64,000 nucleotides of DNA from JABDJZ01 sp047619685 (GCA_047619685.1 JBLHLC010000004.1:87824-151823); one strand, 5' to 3'; positions 17,196 to 26,068 are shown, numbered from the stretch's first letter. Translations and numbers: made by a program. Notes: generated from the sequence alone by a model not told the origin.

Positions 17196-17400
17196 GAATC
17201 CAGCACATGGCTACGCGGGGCCCGGGGGGCGCTCCAAACAAGCCTTGGCACAGGTTCGGTGGTCGAATCCAGCACATGGCTACGCGGGGCCCGGGGGGCG
17301 CCCCAAACAAGCCAAGGCACCAGTTCGGCGGTAGAATCCAGCACATGGCTACGCGGGGCCCGGGGCGCCCCAAACAAGCCTTGGCACCAGTTCAGCGCTT
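17196..17400. repeat. 69-bp tandem repeat array, three units
   Basis: Units run 17196-17264, 17265-17333 and 17334-~17400. Each opens with GAATCCAGCACATGGCTACG, followed by a GC-rich core and AAACAAGCC. Unit 3 lacks two bases in the core. Within each unit GGGGC...GCCCC can form a small hairpin. The third unit runs over the stop codon of the minus-strand pseudouridine synthase gene (17392-17394). Because 69 = 3 x 23, the array leaves open frames on both strands, but the peptide repeats look like by-products. Confidence 0.85.
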
Positions 17401-18066
17401 CGTCAACTCTCTACACCACGACGGCCAAGTAGCAGGCAGCGGCGCCGTATAGCTGACCTTCTCCTTGAGCGTAGGATGATCCAGCTCCAGCTTGAAAGCG
17501 TGCAAAGCCAGATTCCGCCCGTCAAACTTGGTCTTGGCGCCATACCTGAGATCGCCAACAAGGGGCCAGCCGCGGCTCGACATCTGTACGCGGATCTGGT
17601 GGGAGCGGCCGGTTTCCAACTTCACAGAAATCAACGCTTGGTCACTGTGATATCCTATCACTTTCCAATTCAGCACCGCATGCTGGGCCTCCGGATGCGT
17701 TTCCCTCACGACCCGCACCTGTCGCTTCAGTTTGGCCAGATAGTCCTCGGCTTTGCCCTCCTCGTCTGGCATGCCTTCGACCAGCGCCATGTACTCCTTC
17801 TCCACCTTGCGGTCGGCAAAGGCCTTCGCCAGCCGACCCGCCCCTTTGGTCGTCCGCGCTAGAATCATGACGCCACTCGCCGGCCGATCCAGTCTGTGAA
17901 CAAGGCCACAGAACACGTTTCCCGGCTTGTTGAATTTTTCCTTGAGGTAGGCCTTCCCCCACTGGACAACGTCTTGATCTCCGGTCTCGTCGGACTGCGA
18001 AAGCATGCCCGCGGGTTTCGAAATGACCAGCAGGTGGTTGTCCAGATGAATGATGTCAGGCGTCAC
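17392..18066 (-). CDS. RluA-family rRNA/tRNA pseudouridine synthase
   Basis: A 224-residue enzyme converting uridine to pseudouridine in RNA. The catalytic Asp is in LVHRLDRPASGVMILART; other family blocks are DNHLLVISKPAGMLSQ, KEYMALVEG, VKLETGRSHQIRVQMSSRG and GDLRYGAK. It lacks an N-terminal S4 domain, so it is the short RluA/RluC-catalytic type, and the target site cannot be named. The GTG at 18066 forms a GTGA overlap with the upstream stop, which fixes the start; longer frames would intrude into that gene. Its 3' end lies inside the last unit of the 69-bp repeat array. Confidence 0.92.
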   Translation of the reverse strand: MTPDIIHLDNHLLVISKPAGMLSQSDETGDQDVVQWGKAYLKEKFNKPGNVFCGLVHRLDRPASGVMILARTTKGAGRLAKAFADRKVEKEYMALVEGMPDEEGKAEDYLAKLKRQVRVVRETHPEAQHAVLNWKVIGYHSDQALISVKLETGRSHQIRVQMSSRGWPLVGDLRYGAKTKFDGRNLALHAFKLELDHPTLKEKVSYTAPLPATWPSWCRELTKR

Positions 18067-18458
18067 GACAGGTATTCCGGTTCGAGTGCAGAAAAAAGCG
18101 GCTCCTGAGCCTTCTTGGGCATGCCCGCGACAACAAGGTGCCACGAATGAACGATGAGCTCCTTGAGAAGCGGACCGGGGACATCGTCGCCCAGTGCCAC
18201 GGTATTCCAGTGCTTCTTGTTCATGTGCCAGCCGGGAATCACTCCGTCGTATTCGGCCCGGAGTTCAACGGCCCGCTCTGGATCACATTTCAGATTCACC
18301 TTCAGCGGAAGGGCATCCACGCTCATCAGTGCAAAGATCTTCCCGCTCACACGCAGCACCAGCACTTCGGGACCGAAAGGAAAGTCCTCGGTCACGGCGG
18401 GTAGCGAGTGGACAAATCGATGGAAGGATTCCAGGGTCACGTCGGGGGAAGTATGCAC
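18063..18458 (-). CDS. MmcQ/YjbR-family protein
   Basis: A 131-residue protein with the compact alpha/beta fold of the MmcQ/YjbR family: TEDFPFGPEVLVLRVSGKIF near residues 23-42, PLKVNLKCDPERAVELRAEY, and PGWHMNKKHWNTVAL. It is usually described as a putative DNA-binding protein, but no firm biochemical role is known for most members. It overlaps the following pseudouridine synthase gene by 4 bases (GTGA), so the two are probably co-translated. Confidence 0.88.
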   Translation of the reverse strand: MHTSPDVTLESFHRFVHSLPAVTEDFPFGPEVLVLRVSGKIFALMSVDALPLKVNLKCDPERAVELRAEYDGVIPGWHMNKKHWNTVALGDDVPGPLLKELIVHSWHLVVAGMPKKAQEPLFSALEPEYLS

Positions 18459-18514
18459 GCAGGTTTCAAGTCAAACCCGCCCCGGCGGTATGGTTTCCAG
18501 CGAGTTGGGGCTTC

Positions 18515-20761
18515 TCAACGAAGAAGCGTCATCGATCGAACCTGGACGGAAGACCCCGTCTCAAGCCGGTACAGGTAGATTCCGGAGGCGGCCTCCACTC
18601 CGGTTGCGTTCCTTCCGTCCCAAGCAGCAGTGTGCGCACCGGCCGGGAACGCGCGGTTGGCCAGCACCCTGACCTGGCGGCCGAGCAGGTCGAAGACGGC
18701 AAGACGCGCCGATCCGGCCTGTTCCAACTCAAAATTAATCAGGGTTGACGGGTTGAACGGATTGGGATAGTTCTGGGCCAGGCGTACGGTCGAGGGAACC
18801 TCGGGACCCGCCGCCGCGCCGGTGCTCACGCTTCTTGTCAGTGTGACCCGGATTACGTCCTGGACGGCTGGATACGTAAACGAGTCACTCACGACCCGCA
18901 CTTCCGATACAGCGTCCCCCGCACCCGTATCCGCACCCGATTGTCTCGGAGCCTGATCAGCGCCCGCTCCGGGCTCCTGGTTCATCTCCGTGCCAGCATC
19001 CCAGAGCATGATTTCCGACGTCAAGTCCCCCAGACGCAAGCTTCCGGACGCATCCCATAGAGCCAAACCGTTCCCCTCTGGGGCATAGAAGAGGTCGTTG
19101 GATTGAACAAACATGGTTGCAAAAGACAGCGACGACCCTGCGGCCGCATCGAAAGAGAAACTGTACGATGCGCCCGGCAACAGAGGACCCGGCCCCGATC
19201 CACCGTCGGGTGTGTTGAAGACGCCCGAACTCACACCGGCCTGTGCAGACAGGCTCCCTCCAAGAGTTGCGGGATTTCCATCTTCCGCGAGGGCCTCGAG
19301 CCCGCGACCACGGTCAGCAGAACCACCGGAAAAAAACGGTGCGCCACTGGTGTGCACCGCCCAGACGCCGGGAGCGAGCGGGGCAGCGGCCCCACCGCCG
19401 GTGGACAGGGCCAGCGTCAGGTCGGTCGAGAGGTTATCGATGCTTAGCGTCAGACTTTCGGCCTCCAGCGGCACAATCGTTACCGTCGCGATCGCTCCTG
19501 GCGCCGGGCCGGCCGCGGCCCGCACCGTTGCGTCCGGATCAACTGGGCCGGTGTTTCCGCCGCTCTGCCGTGGCGCCTGATTGGGCCCGGCTCCCAGCAC
19601 CTCGTCGGCCTCGGTGCCCGCGTCCCATAGTGTCAGGAGCCCGGTCACGTCTCCGAAAATCGCTGTTGACCCCTCGAATAGCGCGAGCCCGTCGGCGCCA
19701 GCGCCCAGGAAGAAATCGTTTGACTGGACAAACATGGCGGCCAGAGAGAGCCGGTCTCCAGGCGTTCCATATACCACGAACTCGTAGGCCAGACTCGGGA
19801 GCAATGGACCCGCCGAATCGCCGCCAACGGGGACGGAAGCTACGCCCGCGCTCATCAGGCCGTCCGCCGCCAGCGAGGCCTGAAGCGGCGCCGGATTGCC
19901 ATCCTCGGCGAGGTCTTCGAGGCCATTTGCCGGCGTAGCTGACCCAACCTCGAAAATGGGTGAAACCCCTTCGCGGTGGACGGCCCATACAACCGGCGCG
20001 AATATCGTGGGTACTCCCGTATCGGCGGCCAGCGCAGACCCAAGATCGGCTGCAGAGCCATCCTCGGCCAGTGCCTCAAGGCCGTGCCCCTGGTCCGTGG
20101 CGCCCGCTGAAAAGAGCGGCTCGGCATCGGAGGCGTGTACCACAAAAACGCCAGGCGCCAGGGGCACAGCAACCGACCCGCCCGTCACGACCAGGGTCGC
20201 CTCGGTCGAAACGTTGGTGATGGTGACCTGGAAACGGGTTCCCGACACATGGGCCAGCGACGCCTGGACGACATCACTCACGGCCGGATAGACAAAACCG
20301 TCATTCACGACGCGAATGGCCGTGTCTGTGTCGGCTACGCCGGTATTTGCCCCCGCCTGACGAGGCGCCTGGTTCACGCCTTCTCCGGGCGCCTCATTCA
20401 ACTCGGTACCCGCATCCCAGAGCATCAACTCTCCTGAAATGTCACCTGCTCTCGGAGCCCCCGAGGCGTCGTAAAGCGGAATTCCGGTCGGCGCTGGTGC
20501 GTAGAAAAGATCGTTGGACTGCACAAACATGGTCGCGAACGACACGTGCTGTCCCACCGCGGCATCGAAGGAAAACTGCCACGAGTTGCCGGGAAGGAGC
20601 GCACCGGGAGAGGAAGCACCCACCGGTGTATCAAATGCTCCGCTGGCCAAATTGGGGTAGAGCCTGCCGGTGTTCTCCACCCGCACTTTGAAAAAGGATT
20701 GGGCGTTGGCCAGGGGCGCGCTGACAAGCAGTGCCACGGCAAGAAGTAGTCCGCTTCGCAT
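18515..20761 (-). CDS. Secreted triple spondin-domain protein with type IX sorting domain
   Basis: A 748-residue protein with a signal peptide (MRSGLLLAVALLVSAPLANA). Three spondin_N-like domains can be counted from the repeated blocks MFVQSNDLFYAP / MFVQSNDFFLGA / MFVQSNDLFYAP and LWDAGTE..NQAPRQSG. They are joined by three segments ending in GLEALAEDG or GLEDLAEDG. The last ~85 residues (LAQNYPNPFNPSTLINFELE ... VRSMTLLR) are a type A C-terminal sorting domain. Spondin_N domains in bacteria are usually extracellular and linked to adhesion or matrix; no catalytic motif is visible. The gene is monocistronic, 117 bp after the kinase gene on the same strand. Confidence 0.9.
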   Translation of the reverse strand: MRSGLLLAVALLVSAPLANAQSFFKVRVENTGRLYPNLASGAFDTPVGASSPGALLPGNSWQFSFDAAVGQHVSFATMFVQSNDLFYAPAPTGIPLYDASGAPRAGDISGELMLWDAGTELNEAPGEGVNQAPRQAGANTGVADTDTAIRVVNDGFVYPAVSDVVQASLAHVSGTRFQVTITNVSTEATLVVTGGSVAVPLAPGVFVVHASDAEPLFSAGATDQGHGLEALAEDGSAADLGSALAADTGVPTIFAPVVWAVHREGVSPIFEVGSATPANGLEDLAEDGNPAPLQASLAADGLMSAGVASVPVGGDSAGPLLPSLAYEFVVYGTPGDRLSLAAMFVQSNDFFLGAGADGLALFEGSTAIFGDVTGLLTLWDAGTEADEVLGAGPNQAPRQSGGNTGPVDPDATVRAAAGPAPGAIATVTIVPLEAESLTLSIDNLSTDLTLALSTGGGAAAPLAPGVWAVHTSGAPFFSGGSADRGRGLEALAEDGNPATLGGSLSAQAGVSSGVFNTPDGGSGPGPLLPGASYSFSFDAAAGSSLSFATMFVQSNDLFYAPEGNGLALWDASGSLRLGDLTSEIMLWDAGTEMNQEPGAGADQAPRQSGADTGAGDAVSEVRVVSDSFTYPAVQDVIRVTLTRSVSTGAAAGPEVPSTVRLAQNYPNPFNPSTLINFELEQAGSARLAVFDLLGRQVRVLANRAFPAGAHTAAWDGRNATGVEAASGIYLYRLETGSSVQVRSMTLLR

Positions 20762-20878
20762 GGATATGGGGTTGCTGATTTATCGGGTTCTGGTCCCACA
20801 AACTGCCCAGATCACATCCCGAATCAGTCACGTACTCTCACGGAAGTATCACGCGGGGTTAACGTTTGGCGAGAACGT

Positions 20879-22333
20879 TCAGGCAGACAGCGAAAAAGAC
20901 ATAGTGCTGCCCCGCCGTGGTTCGCTTTCGATTTCCAATCGGCTGCCGTGCAGATTGAGAATCATCTCAGAAATGGCCAACCCGAGCCCCAGGCCGGCTG
21001 TGCCGGATGTACGGCTTTTATCCACCCGGTAGAACCGGCTGGTAACCAGCGGGATCTCGTCAGGCGCCATTCCGCACCCGGTATCGTGAACCAGGACGCG
21101 GTAGTGATCTTCCTGGTGCCTGACTTCGACGATCACCTCCCCGCCCGACTCTGTGTATTGGATGGCGTTGCGAACCAGATTGGCCAGAACCCGCTCCAGA
21201 AGGCCCACGTCTCCGGCCACCTGAGGATTTGTCCCGGTCAGTCTGGTGATCAAACTGATTCCCGATCCCGTGGCAAGCGGCGCAAAGGCCAGCGTTGCAT
21301 CCTGGACCAGTTCCTCCAGATAGAAAGACTCGATGGTTGGCTGATTGGTCGGCGATTCCAGGCGAGCCAAATCGCCCAGTTCCGAAATCATGCGATTCAG
21401 GGTTATGGCGTTGTCCCTGATTACATCCAGATACCGATCGCGCTCCTCGGCGGTCAACTCCGACTCCCTCATCTGGATGGTCTCGACGTAACCCAGAATC
21501 GAGGAAAGGGGGGTCTTCAGGTCGTGGGATATATTGGCAACCTGCTCCCGGCGGTTGTTGTCACGCAGTCTGAGTTCGCTCAGAGCGGACTCCAGGGTCT
21601 CCGCCATGTCGTCGAAGGCCTGGGACAGTTCGCCGATCTCATCCCCACCTGAAATCTGGGCACGCGCTGTGTGATCGCCCGCCGCAAACCGCCTCACTAC
21701 ACTCCGAAGCCTGCGAAACCGGGTGGCGTAGCCCACAAACAGGGCGATCCCGATCAGGATCGAAGCCAGGAACACCATGACCATCGCACGGACGAAAAGG
21801 CCATTGATGTGGGTCATCTTGGCGGCTGCCAGGCTGGTATCCACCAGTTCGCCCCCAAGAATCACATAGAGGTAACCCTGCCGGTTTCCCAGGTCTATGG
21901 GCGAAACGGAGAAAGGCTTCCGCCCCTCAAGCGCCCTCGGGTCATCCCCCATGAGTGGGAGTTCGGCCCCGGCCAGGAGTTCCCTGATCGGCCCCACCGA
22001 GACGCGCTTCCTCAGGACCTTCTCCGGGTCAGAAAAGAAGGACAACACCGTTCCGGACGTGTCCAGCACGTAGATCTCGATTCGCGGATTGTAGACCATC
22101 AGATTGTGGATGGTCTCCTCAACCCGCGGGTAGTCGGGCATACCCTGAAGGAATGGCGAAAATTCCTGGGCCAGATTGGCCGCCAAGCCCACGTGCATCT
22201 TTTGGTCTGCCTCGAGGGCATAGTCCCCTTGTGCCCGCAGTGCAATTCGCACAATGACGAAGGACATCAGCAGCATGATGACCACGTATGCCGCGGCCAT
22301 TCGCCCGAACATGCTCTTGAGAATCGTCTTCAC
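20879..22333 (-). CDS. Membrane sensor histidine kinase
   Basis: A 484-residue kinase. TM1 is at ~11-31; a periplasmic sensor region at ~33-175 includes a PAS-like patch (RIEIYVLDTSGTVLSFFSDP); TM2 is at ~180-203; HAMP at ~205-255. The HisKA domain has the phospho-His at ~270 (NISHDLKTPLSSILGY). The ATPase domain has an N box (NLVRNAIQYTESGG), G1 (DTGCGMAPDE) and G2 (GLGLGLAISEM). The GTG start at 22333 forms a GTGA overlap with the upstream regulator gene, so the two form a two-component pair. The periplasmic signal is unknown. Confidence 0.95.
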   Translation of the reverse strand: MKTILKSMFGRMAAAYVVIMLLMSFVIVRIALRAQGDYALEADQKMHVGLAANLAQEFSPFLQGMPDYPRVEETIHNLMVYNPRIEIYVLDTSGTVLSFFSDPEKVLRKRVSVGPIRELLAGAELPLMGDDPRALEGRKPFSVSPIDLGNRQGYLYVILGGELVDTSLAAAKMTHINGLFVRAMVMVFLASILIGIALFVGYATRFRRLRSVVRRFAAGDHTARAQISGGDEIGELSQAFDDMAETLESALSELRLRDNNRREQVANISHDLKTPLSSILGYVETIQMRESELTAEERDRYLDVIRDNAITLNRMISELGDLARLESPTNQPTIESFYLEELVQDATLAFAPLATGSGISLITRLTGTNPQVAGDVGLLERVLANLVRNAIQYTESGGEVIVEVRHQEDHYRVLVHDTGCGMAPDEIPLVTSRFYRVDKSRTSGTAGLGLGLAISEMILNLHGSRLEIESEPRRGSTMSFSLSA

Positions 22334-23049
22334 GGTCCAAATTCCTCCGCTTCGGCGAATCGGTAGCCGACTCCCCAAACCGTCTTGATGAACACCGGAG
22401 CGCGGGGGTCGTCCTCGATTTTGCCTCTCAGCCGATTGATGTGAGAGTTTACTGTGTGGTCGTAGCCGTCAAACTGATAGTCCCAGACGCTATCGAGCAG
22501 GGCACGGCGCGTGTACGCACGGCCGGGGTTCCGGGCGAACAACGCCAGCAGGTCGAACTCCTTGGCGGTCAGATCCACGTTCTCCCCGTTCAGCGTAACC
22601 AACCGCTTGATAAAACGAATCTCAAGGGGACCAAATACGCTTAGATCGGACTCAGAGTTGGCCAGCCCCACGGCGAGATTCGTTTCCATCCGGCGACGGA
22701 TTGCCTTGATGCGCGCCACCAATTCCCTGACCGAGAACGGCTTTGTGAGGTAGTCGTCTGCGCCCATTTCAAGGCCGAGAACACGGTCTAATTCGTCAGA
22801 CTTTGCCGTCAGCATGATGATGGGGGTGAACCGGTTGACCTGGCGAAACTCCCGACAAAATTCCAGGCCGTTCAGACCCGGAAGCATCAGATCCAGCACG
22901 ATCAACTCATGTACCCCCGTCCGCGCGGCGTGAAGCGCGTCGCGCCCATTGGCGTGATGCACCACGTCAAACCCCTCGGCGGAGAGGTTTATGCGAATCA
23001 ACTCGGCGATGTCTCGGTCGTCTTCGACCAGAAGGATACTGGGGGTCAT
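22330..23049 (-). CDS. OmpR/PhoB-family response regulator
   Basis: A 239-residue DNA-binding regulator. The receiver domain (~1-120) has acidic pocket ED at 9-10, phosphorylated Asp at 53 (IVLDLMLPGLNG), Thr at 81 (MLTAKSDE) and Lys at 103 (YLTKPFSVREL). The C-terminal winged helix (~140-238) shows VDLTAKEFDLLALFARNPGR, RRALLDSVWDYQFDGYDHTV and IKTVWGVGYRFAE. The ATG at 23049 gives the usual PhoB length; longer in-frame starts add a tail not seen in the family. It is translationally coupled to the downstream sensor kinase. Confidence 0.96.
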   Translation of the reverse strand: MTPSILLVEDDRDIAELIRINLSAEGFDVVHHANGRDALHAARTGVHELIVLDLMLPGLNGLEFCREFRQVNRFTPIIMLTAKSDELDRVLGLEMGADDYLTKPFSVRELVARIKAIRRRMETNLAVGLANSESDLSVFGPLEIRFIKRLVTLNGENVDLTAKEFDLLALFARNPGRAYTRRALLDSVWDYQFDGYDHTVNSHINRLRGKIEDDPRAPVFIKTVWGVGYRFAEAEEFGP

Positions 23050-23179
23050 ACAACTCGGGTTTCCATGCGGAAAGAAACCTTCCGGACGTCTGGAATGCAT
23101 CACAAAAGAATCACGGGGGTCTACGGATAATCTCACCGTGCAAGCGCCCAAAATGGACGTCTGGGGGCTAACTTCCGGT

Positions 23180-23800
23180 ATGACCTCAGATTCTCTTTCT
23201 TACTCGGGCGAAGTGTCCCGAAAGGCACTCCACGTCGTCGCCATGCTGATTCCCGCGGGGATGCTGGCTATCGACCGTGAGCTGGGCCTGGCCATCCTTG
23301 TCCCCCTGGCTCTCGCGGCCATTTGGCTGGACCGGTACCGGACCAGAAACGAAGCTGTTCGGGATTGGCTCGACACCCATGTGGGGTTCATGATGCGGGA
23401 TAAGGAACGCGGAGACCACCCGGAAACCGTCTTCAACGGAGCGACGTGGGTCATGATCACGGCCGCGCTTCTCCTGGCGGTATTCCCGGCGGAGTATGCC
23501 GCTCCGGGAATGGTCATTGCCATGCTTGGCGATGCCGGGGCCGCCCTGGTGGGACGCAAATGGGGAAGCCATCAGTGGCCCGGCACCCGCCGGACCGTCG
23601 AAGGGACGCTGGCCTTTATGCTCACCGGAGTCGCCACGGCCGCGCTCTTCTGGTACCTCCCCTGGGGTCATCGCCTGGCTGCGGTCGGACTCGCGGGCAT
23701 CGCCGAAATACCGCCCTTGCGCATCAACGACAATCTCCTCCTACCGTTTGTTACGGCGACGGTACTCTGGGGGCTCGCTGGAACGCCCCCTCTCTGGTAG
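23180..23800 (+). CDS. Membrane phosphatidate cytidylyltransferase/dolichol (phytol) kinase-like protein
   Basis: A 206-residue, largely hydrophobic protein with several transmembrane helices. Features match the CTP-using SEC59/VTE5-type kinases and CdsA relatives: EVSRKALHVVAMLIPAGML at the start, then GDAGAALVGRKWGSH and RRTVEGTLAFMLTGVATA, followed by AEIPPLRINDNLLLPFVTA. These normally phosphorylate polyprenols or make CDP-lipids. The substrate is not decided by sequence. I chose the ATG at 23180; another in-frame ATG at 23153 adds nine residues. It is divergent from the response regulator and ends one base before the lipase start. Confidence 0.8.
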   Translation: MTSDSLSYSGEVSRKALHVVAMLIPAGMLAIDRELGLAILVPLALAAIWLDRYRTRNEAVRDWLDTHVGFMMRDKERGDHPETVFNGATWVMITAALLLAVFPAEYAAPGMVIAMLGDAGAALVGRKWGSHQWPGTRRTVEGTLAFMLTGVATAALFWYLPWGHRLAAVGLAGIAEIPPLRINDNLLLPFVTATVLWGLAGTPPLW

Positions 23801-23801
23801 C

Positions 23802-24704
23802 ATGGCTGGCACGATTCCCGTCAAGAAAGCGACCGCATCCGGAACGGTCTCCCAGTTCGGCAAGCAGACCTTTCGTCGATTGGCCGGGCGCGTGGTGTTT
23901 CCACAGCCCGCGGTCATCAGCCTGCAGAATCCTGTGGTGATGATGCATGGGTTCGGCCTGCTTGCGTCGCTGCGGGGCGGGGGCCACATGCACGCCGAGG
24001 CCATGCACCTCAGACAACGGGGCGTCCTGGCGTACGCACCAAACGTATCGCCTTATCACACCATCCCTTTCCGGGCGGCAGCCTGGGCGGAAATCGTTGG
24101 ACAGATCCTGGAGGAGACGGGCGCCAACAAGGTCAACCTGATCGCCCATTCCATGGGTGGCCTGGACGCGCGATACCTCATTTCCAGACTCGGATTCCAT
24201 GACAGGGTGGCGTGCCTGGTGACGGTGGCCAGCCCCCACAGAGGCTCGGCCCTGGCCAATATCGTTCTGGAGTCACCGGAGCGCATGCAGGGTTGGATGA
24301 CCGATGCCGCCAAGTGGGTGAGCGACGCGACAATGGCTGGTACGCCGTCGGACTTTCACCGCGCGGTCTCTGATCTCGCGCCCGAGTACGTCATAGGCAC
24401 GTTCAACCCCGAGGTGCCGGATCATCCGGACGTGAGGTACTGGTCGTATGCTGCCCACGCCGGAAGGGGCACCGCGGTCTCGATCAATCCCCTGCTGGCG
24501 CCGCTGAATCTGATGCTTTTCCCTCGACAGGGACCCAACGACGGATTTGTGGCCGCCTCGAGTGCCGTCTGGGGCGAGTGTCTGGGAACGCTGGAGGCCG
24601 ATCACGCGCAGCAGATCGGAATCGGACGGTCCATCGGCAGCAAATTCGACTCGTTCGGGTTCTTCGCCGACGTGTCCAGGATGATGGCGGCGAACGGTTT
24701 TTGA
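23802..24704 (+). CDS. Alpha/beta-hydrolase, lipase-like
   Basis: A 300-residue protein with the lipase oxyanion strand VVMMHGFGLLASLRGG near residue 47 and the nucleophile elbow AHSMGG near residue 117. It resembles bacterial class I/II triacylglycerol lipases and cutinase-like esterases: LISRLGFHDRVACLVTVASP and PHRGSALAN are characteristic. No clear signal peptide is visible at the start (MAGTIPVKKATASGTV), so it may be cytoplasmic or exported by a non-classical route. The ATG at 23802 lies one base after the upstream stop. Adjacency to a lipid-active membrane enzyme suggests a lipid role, but this is inference. Confidence 0.85.
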   Translation: MAGTIPVKKATASGTVSQFGKQTFRRLAGRVVFPQPAVISLQNPVVMMHGFGLLASLRGGGHMHAEAMHLRQRGVLAYAPNVSPYHTIPFRAAAWAEIVGQILEETGANKVNLIAHSMGGLDARYLISRLGFHDRVACLVTVASPHRGSALANIVLESPERMQGWMTDAAKWVSDATMAGTPSDFHRAVSDLAPEYVIGTFNPEVPDHPDVRYWSYAAHAGRGTAVSINPLLAPLNLMLFPRQGPNDGFVAASSAVWGECLGTLEADHAQQIGIGRSIGSKFDSFGFFADVSRMMAANGF

Positions 24705-24742
24705 CGGGCGCCGGTCAGTCCGGGGCGCCGGTCCGTCCGGAG

Positions 24743-25216
24743 CTAAACCTCGCCGACCCGGATGTCTCCGTAGGAAATCAGATTGCCGATCCGATCCAGG
24801 ACAAAAACTCGTATCAGACCCGTTTGGGCCAAAATGGCGGGAGCAAACTGAAAGATGTAGCCACCGGGGTTTGCCGCGTCCGGGATATCGTCCACCGCCA
24901 CCAGACGTCCGGTACCGTCCCGCGCCCGCAGGACCAGCCCGCCCTGAACGGCATTAAATTCCAGCACCGTAACGGGCACGGTCACGACACCCGACGGCAC
25001 GGGGTTCGGGTAGGCGGGATCGACCCTGACCTTGCCAAAAAAAAGCGGCGAGGTTCGCCAATCATCATCGTCGCTCGTCAGGATAATGCCGTCCCGATCG
25101 GTCTTGGTATATCCAACCGGAACCAGGGCAGCCTCTTCCTCGAACTCATTGATGGCTTTCTGGGTGTCGCACCCGCCGATGAGCAAAAAGAGTGTCGCGA
25201 TATACAGGATTCTCAT
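24743..25216 (-). CDS. Small lipoprotein of unknown function
   Basis: A 157-residue protein from the ATG at 25216. The lipobox LIGGC lies at about residues 12-16, so it should be lipid-anchored. The mature part has a negatively charged stretch (TSDDDDWRTSPLFF) and a C-terminal beta-sandwich-like pattern (VTVLEFNAVQGGLVLRARDG, LIRVFVLDRIGNLISYGD) that resembles the FlgD-Ig/sorting-domain fold, including the start AYPNPVPSGVV. I do not recognise a named family. It is divergent from the BtuD-like gene over a 71-bp gap. Confidence 0.75.
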   Translation of the reverse strand: MRILYIATLFLLIGGCDTQKAINEFEEEAALVPVGYTKTDRDGIILTSDDDDWRTSPLFFGKVRVDPAYPNPVPSGVVTVPVTVLEFNAVQGGLVLRARDGTGRLVAVDDIPDAANPGGYIFQFAPAILAQTGLIRVFVLDRIGNLISYGDIRVGEV

Positions 25217-25287
25217 AACGTCACCGAGAACATGGCTCAACCGACCCCGTTCCCCAAGTCTTCCGCTCTCCGTAGAATGCCCTGCCT

Positions 25288-26055
25288 TTGACTGCCCTTT
25301 CCGTATCTGGACTTTCGGTCTCCCTGTCTGACAAACAGGTCTTGACCGCCCTGGATTTCCAGGTGCCCGTGGGAAGCTGGCTGGGTATTCTTGGACCAAA
25401 TGGTTCAGGAAAAACCACGCTGATCCGAGCGGTGGCCGGGATGATCCCGTTTGAGGGCCAGGTAGACCTGATGGATCGCCCTGTGCAGAACTGGTCTGCG
25501 CGGGAACGTGCCAAAGAAGTGGCCCTGGTTTCCCAGACGGTTCCGATGTACTTCGATTTCCGCGTCGCGGACCTTGTACTCCTGGGCCGAGCCCCTCATA
25601 AGAACTGGCTTTCGCCGTACAACGCGGCCGATCGCAAGGTGGCTCAGGCCGCGCTGGCCGAAGTCGATCTCTGTGGGTTTGAGGATCGGTCCGTGCTCAC
25701 GCTCTCCGGGGGTGAACAGCGACGGGTACTCCTTGCGCAGGCACTCGCCCAGGAAGCCAGACTTCTGGTGCTGGACGAGCCCACTTCGCATCTGGATGTC
25801 CATCATCAGTACGAGTTCATGGACCACGTGCGGTCTCTGGTAGACTCGGGTCGGACGGCGATTGCCGTTTTCCATGACCTGGAGCTTGCCGGGCGTTATG
25901 CGGACCACCTCCTGGTTCTCGAGAACGGGCGGAAAGCGGCCGAAGGGATCCCCTCTGATGTGCTTACATCCGAGGTCATCAAGCGCGTATTCAGAATGAG
26001 CGCAGAGGTCAGGACCGAGAACGGACTACGCATCGATTTCAGTAGCCCATCCTAA
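25288..26055 (+). CDS. Iron-siderophore/cobalamin-type ABC transporter ATPase (BtuD-like)
   Basis: A 255-residue ATP-binding subunit with complete motifs: Walker A GPNGSGKTT near residue 37, signature LSGGEQRRV, Walker B LLVLDEPTSHLD, and H-loop VFHDLELA. The layout matches BtuD/FecE/HmuV. The next gene is a cobalamin adenosyltransferase, so vitamin B12 uptake is the most likely role; permease (BtuC) and binding-protein (BtuF) genes are not in the window. The start is TTG at 25288, which gives standard length; no closer ATG exists. I saw no B12-riboswitch-like sequence in the short upstream gap. Confidence 0.9.
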   Translation: MTALSVSGLSVSLSDKQVLTALDFQVPVGSWLGILGPNGSGKTTLIRAVAGMIPFEGQVDLMDRPVQNWSARERAKEVALVSQTVPMYFDFRVADLVLLGRAPHKNWLSPYNAADRKVAQAALAEVDLCGFEDRSVLTLSGGEQRRVLLAQALAQEARLLVLDEPTSHLDVHHQYEFMDHVRSLVDSGRTAIAVFHDLELAGRYADHLLVLENGRKAAEGIPSDVLTSEVIKRVFRMSAEVRTENGLRIDFSSPS

Positions 26056-26068
26056 GTAGATTTCCCCC

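Larger units (their letters stand above)
16677..17391. other. 715-bp repeat-rich intergenic island
   Basis: No believable gene lies between the 97-aa gene and the pseudouridine synthase gene. Open frames exist on both strands but are low-complexity products of GC-rich repeats. The island holds a 27-bp inverted repeat, a 38-bp tandem array, a lone inverted copy of a repeat core, and a 69-bp tandem array that runs to the end of the downstream gene. These are entered separately. Confidence 0.75.

Noticed and set aside
16909..17400. Possible CRISPR array
   Set aside because: Repeats are directly adjacent tandem units of 38 or 69 bp with no unique spacers, and no cas genes are nearby.
16716..17432. 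Open frame on the plus strand, with minus-strand counterparts, coding 23-residue repeats such as STWLRGARGAPQTS
   Set aside because: The frame exists only because the 69-bp unit is a multiple of three. It begins in the 27-bp inverted repeat and crosses the 38-bp array, runs into the pseudouridine synthase gene, and has no recognisable domain.
25217..25287. B12 riboswitch ahead of the BtuD-like gene
   Set aside because: The 71-bp gap is too short for the ~200-nt aptamer, and I saw no recognisable B12-box.
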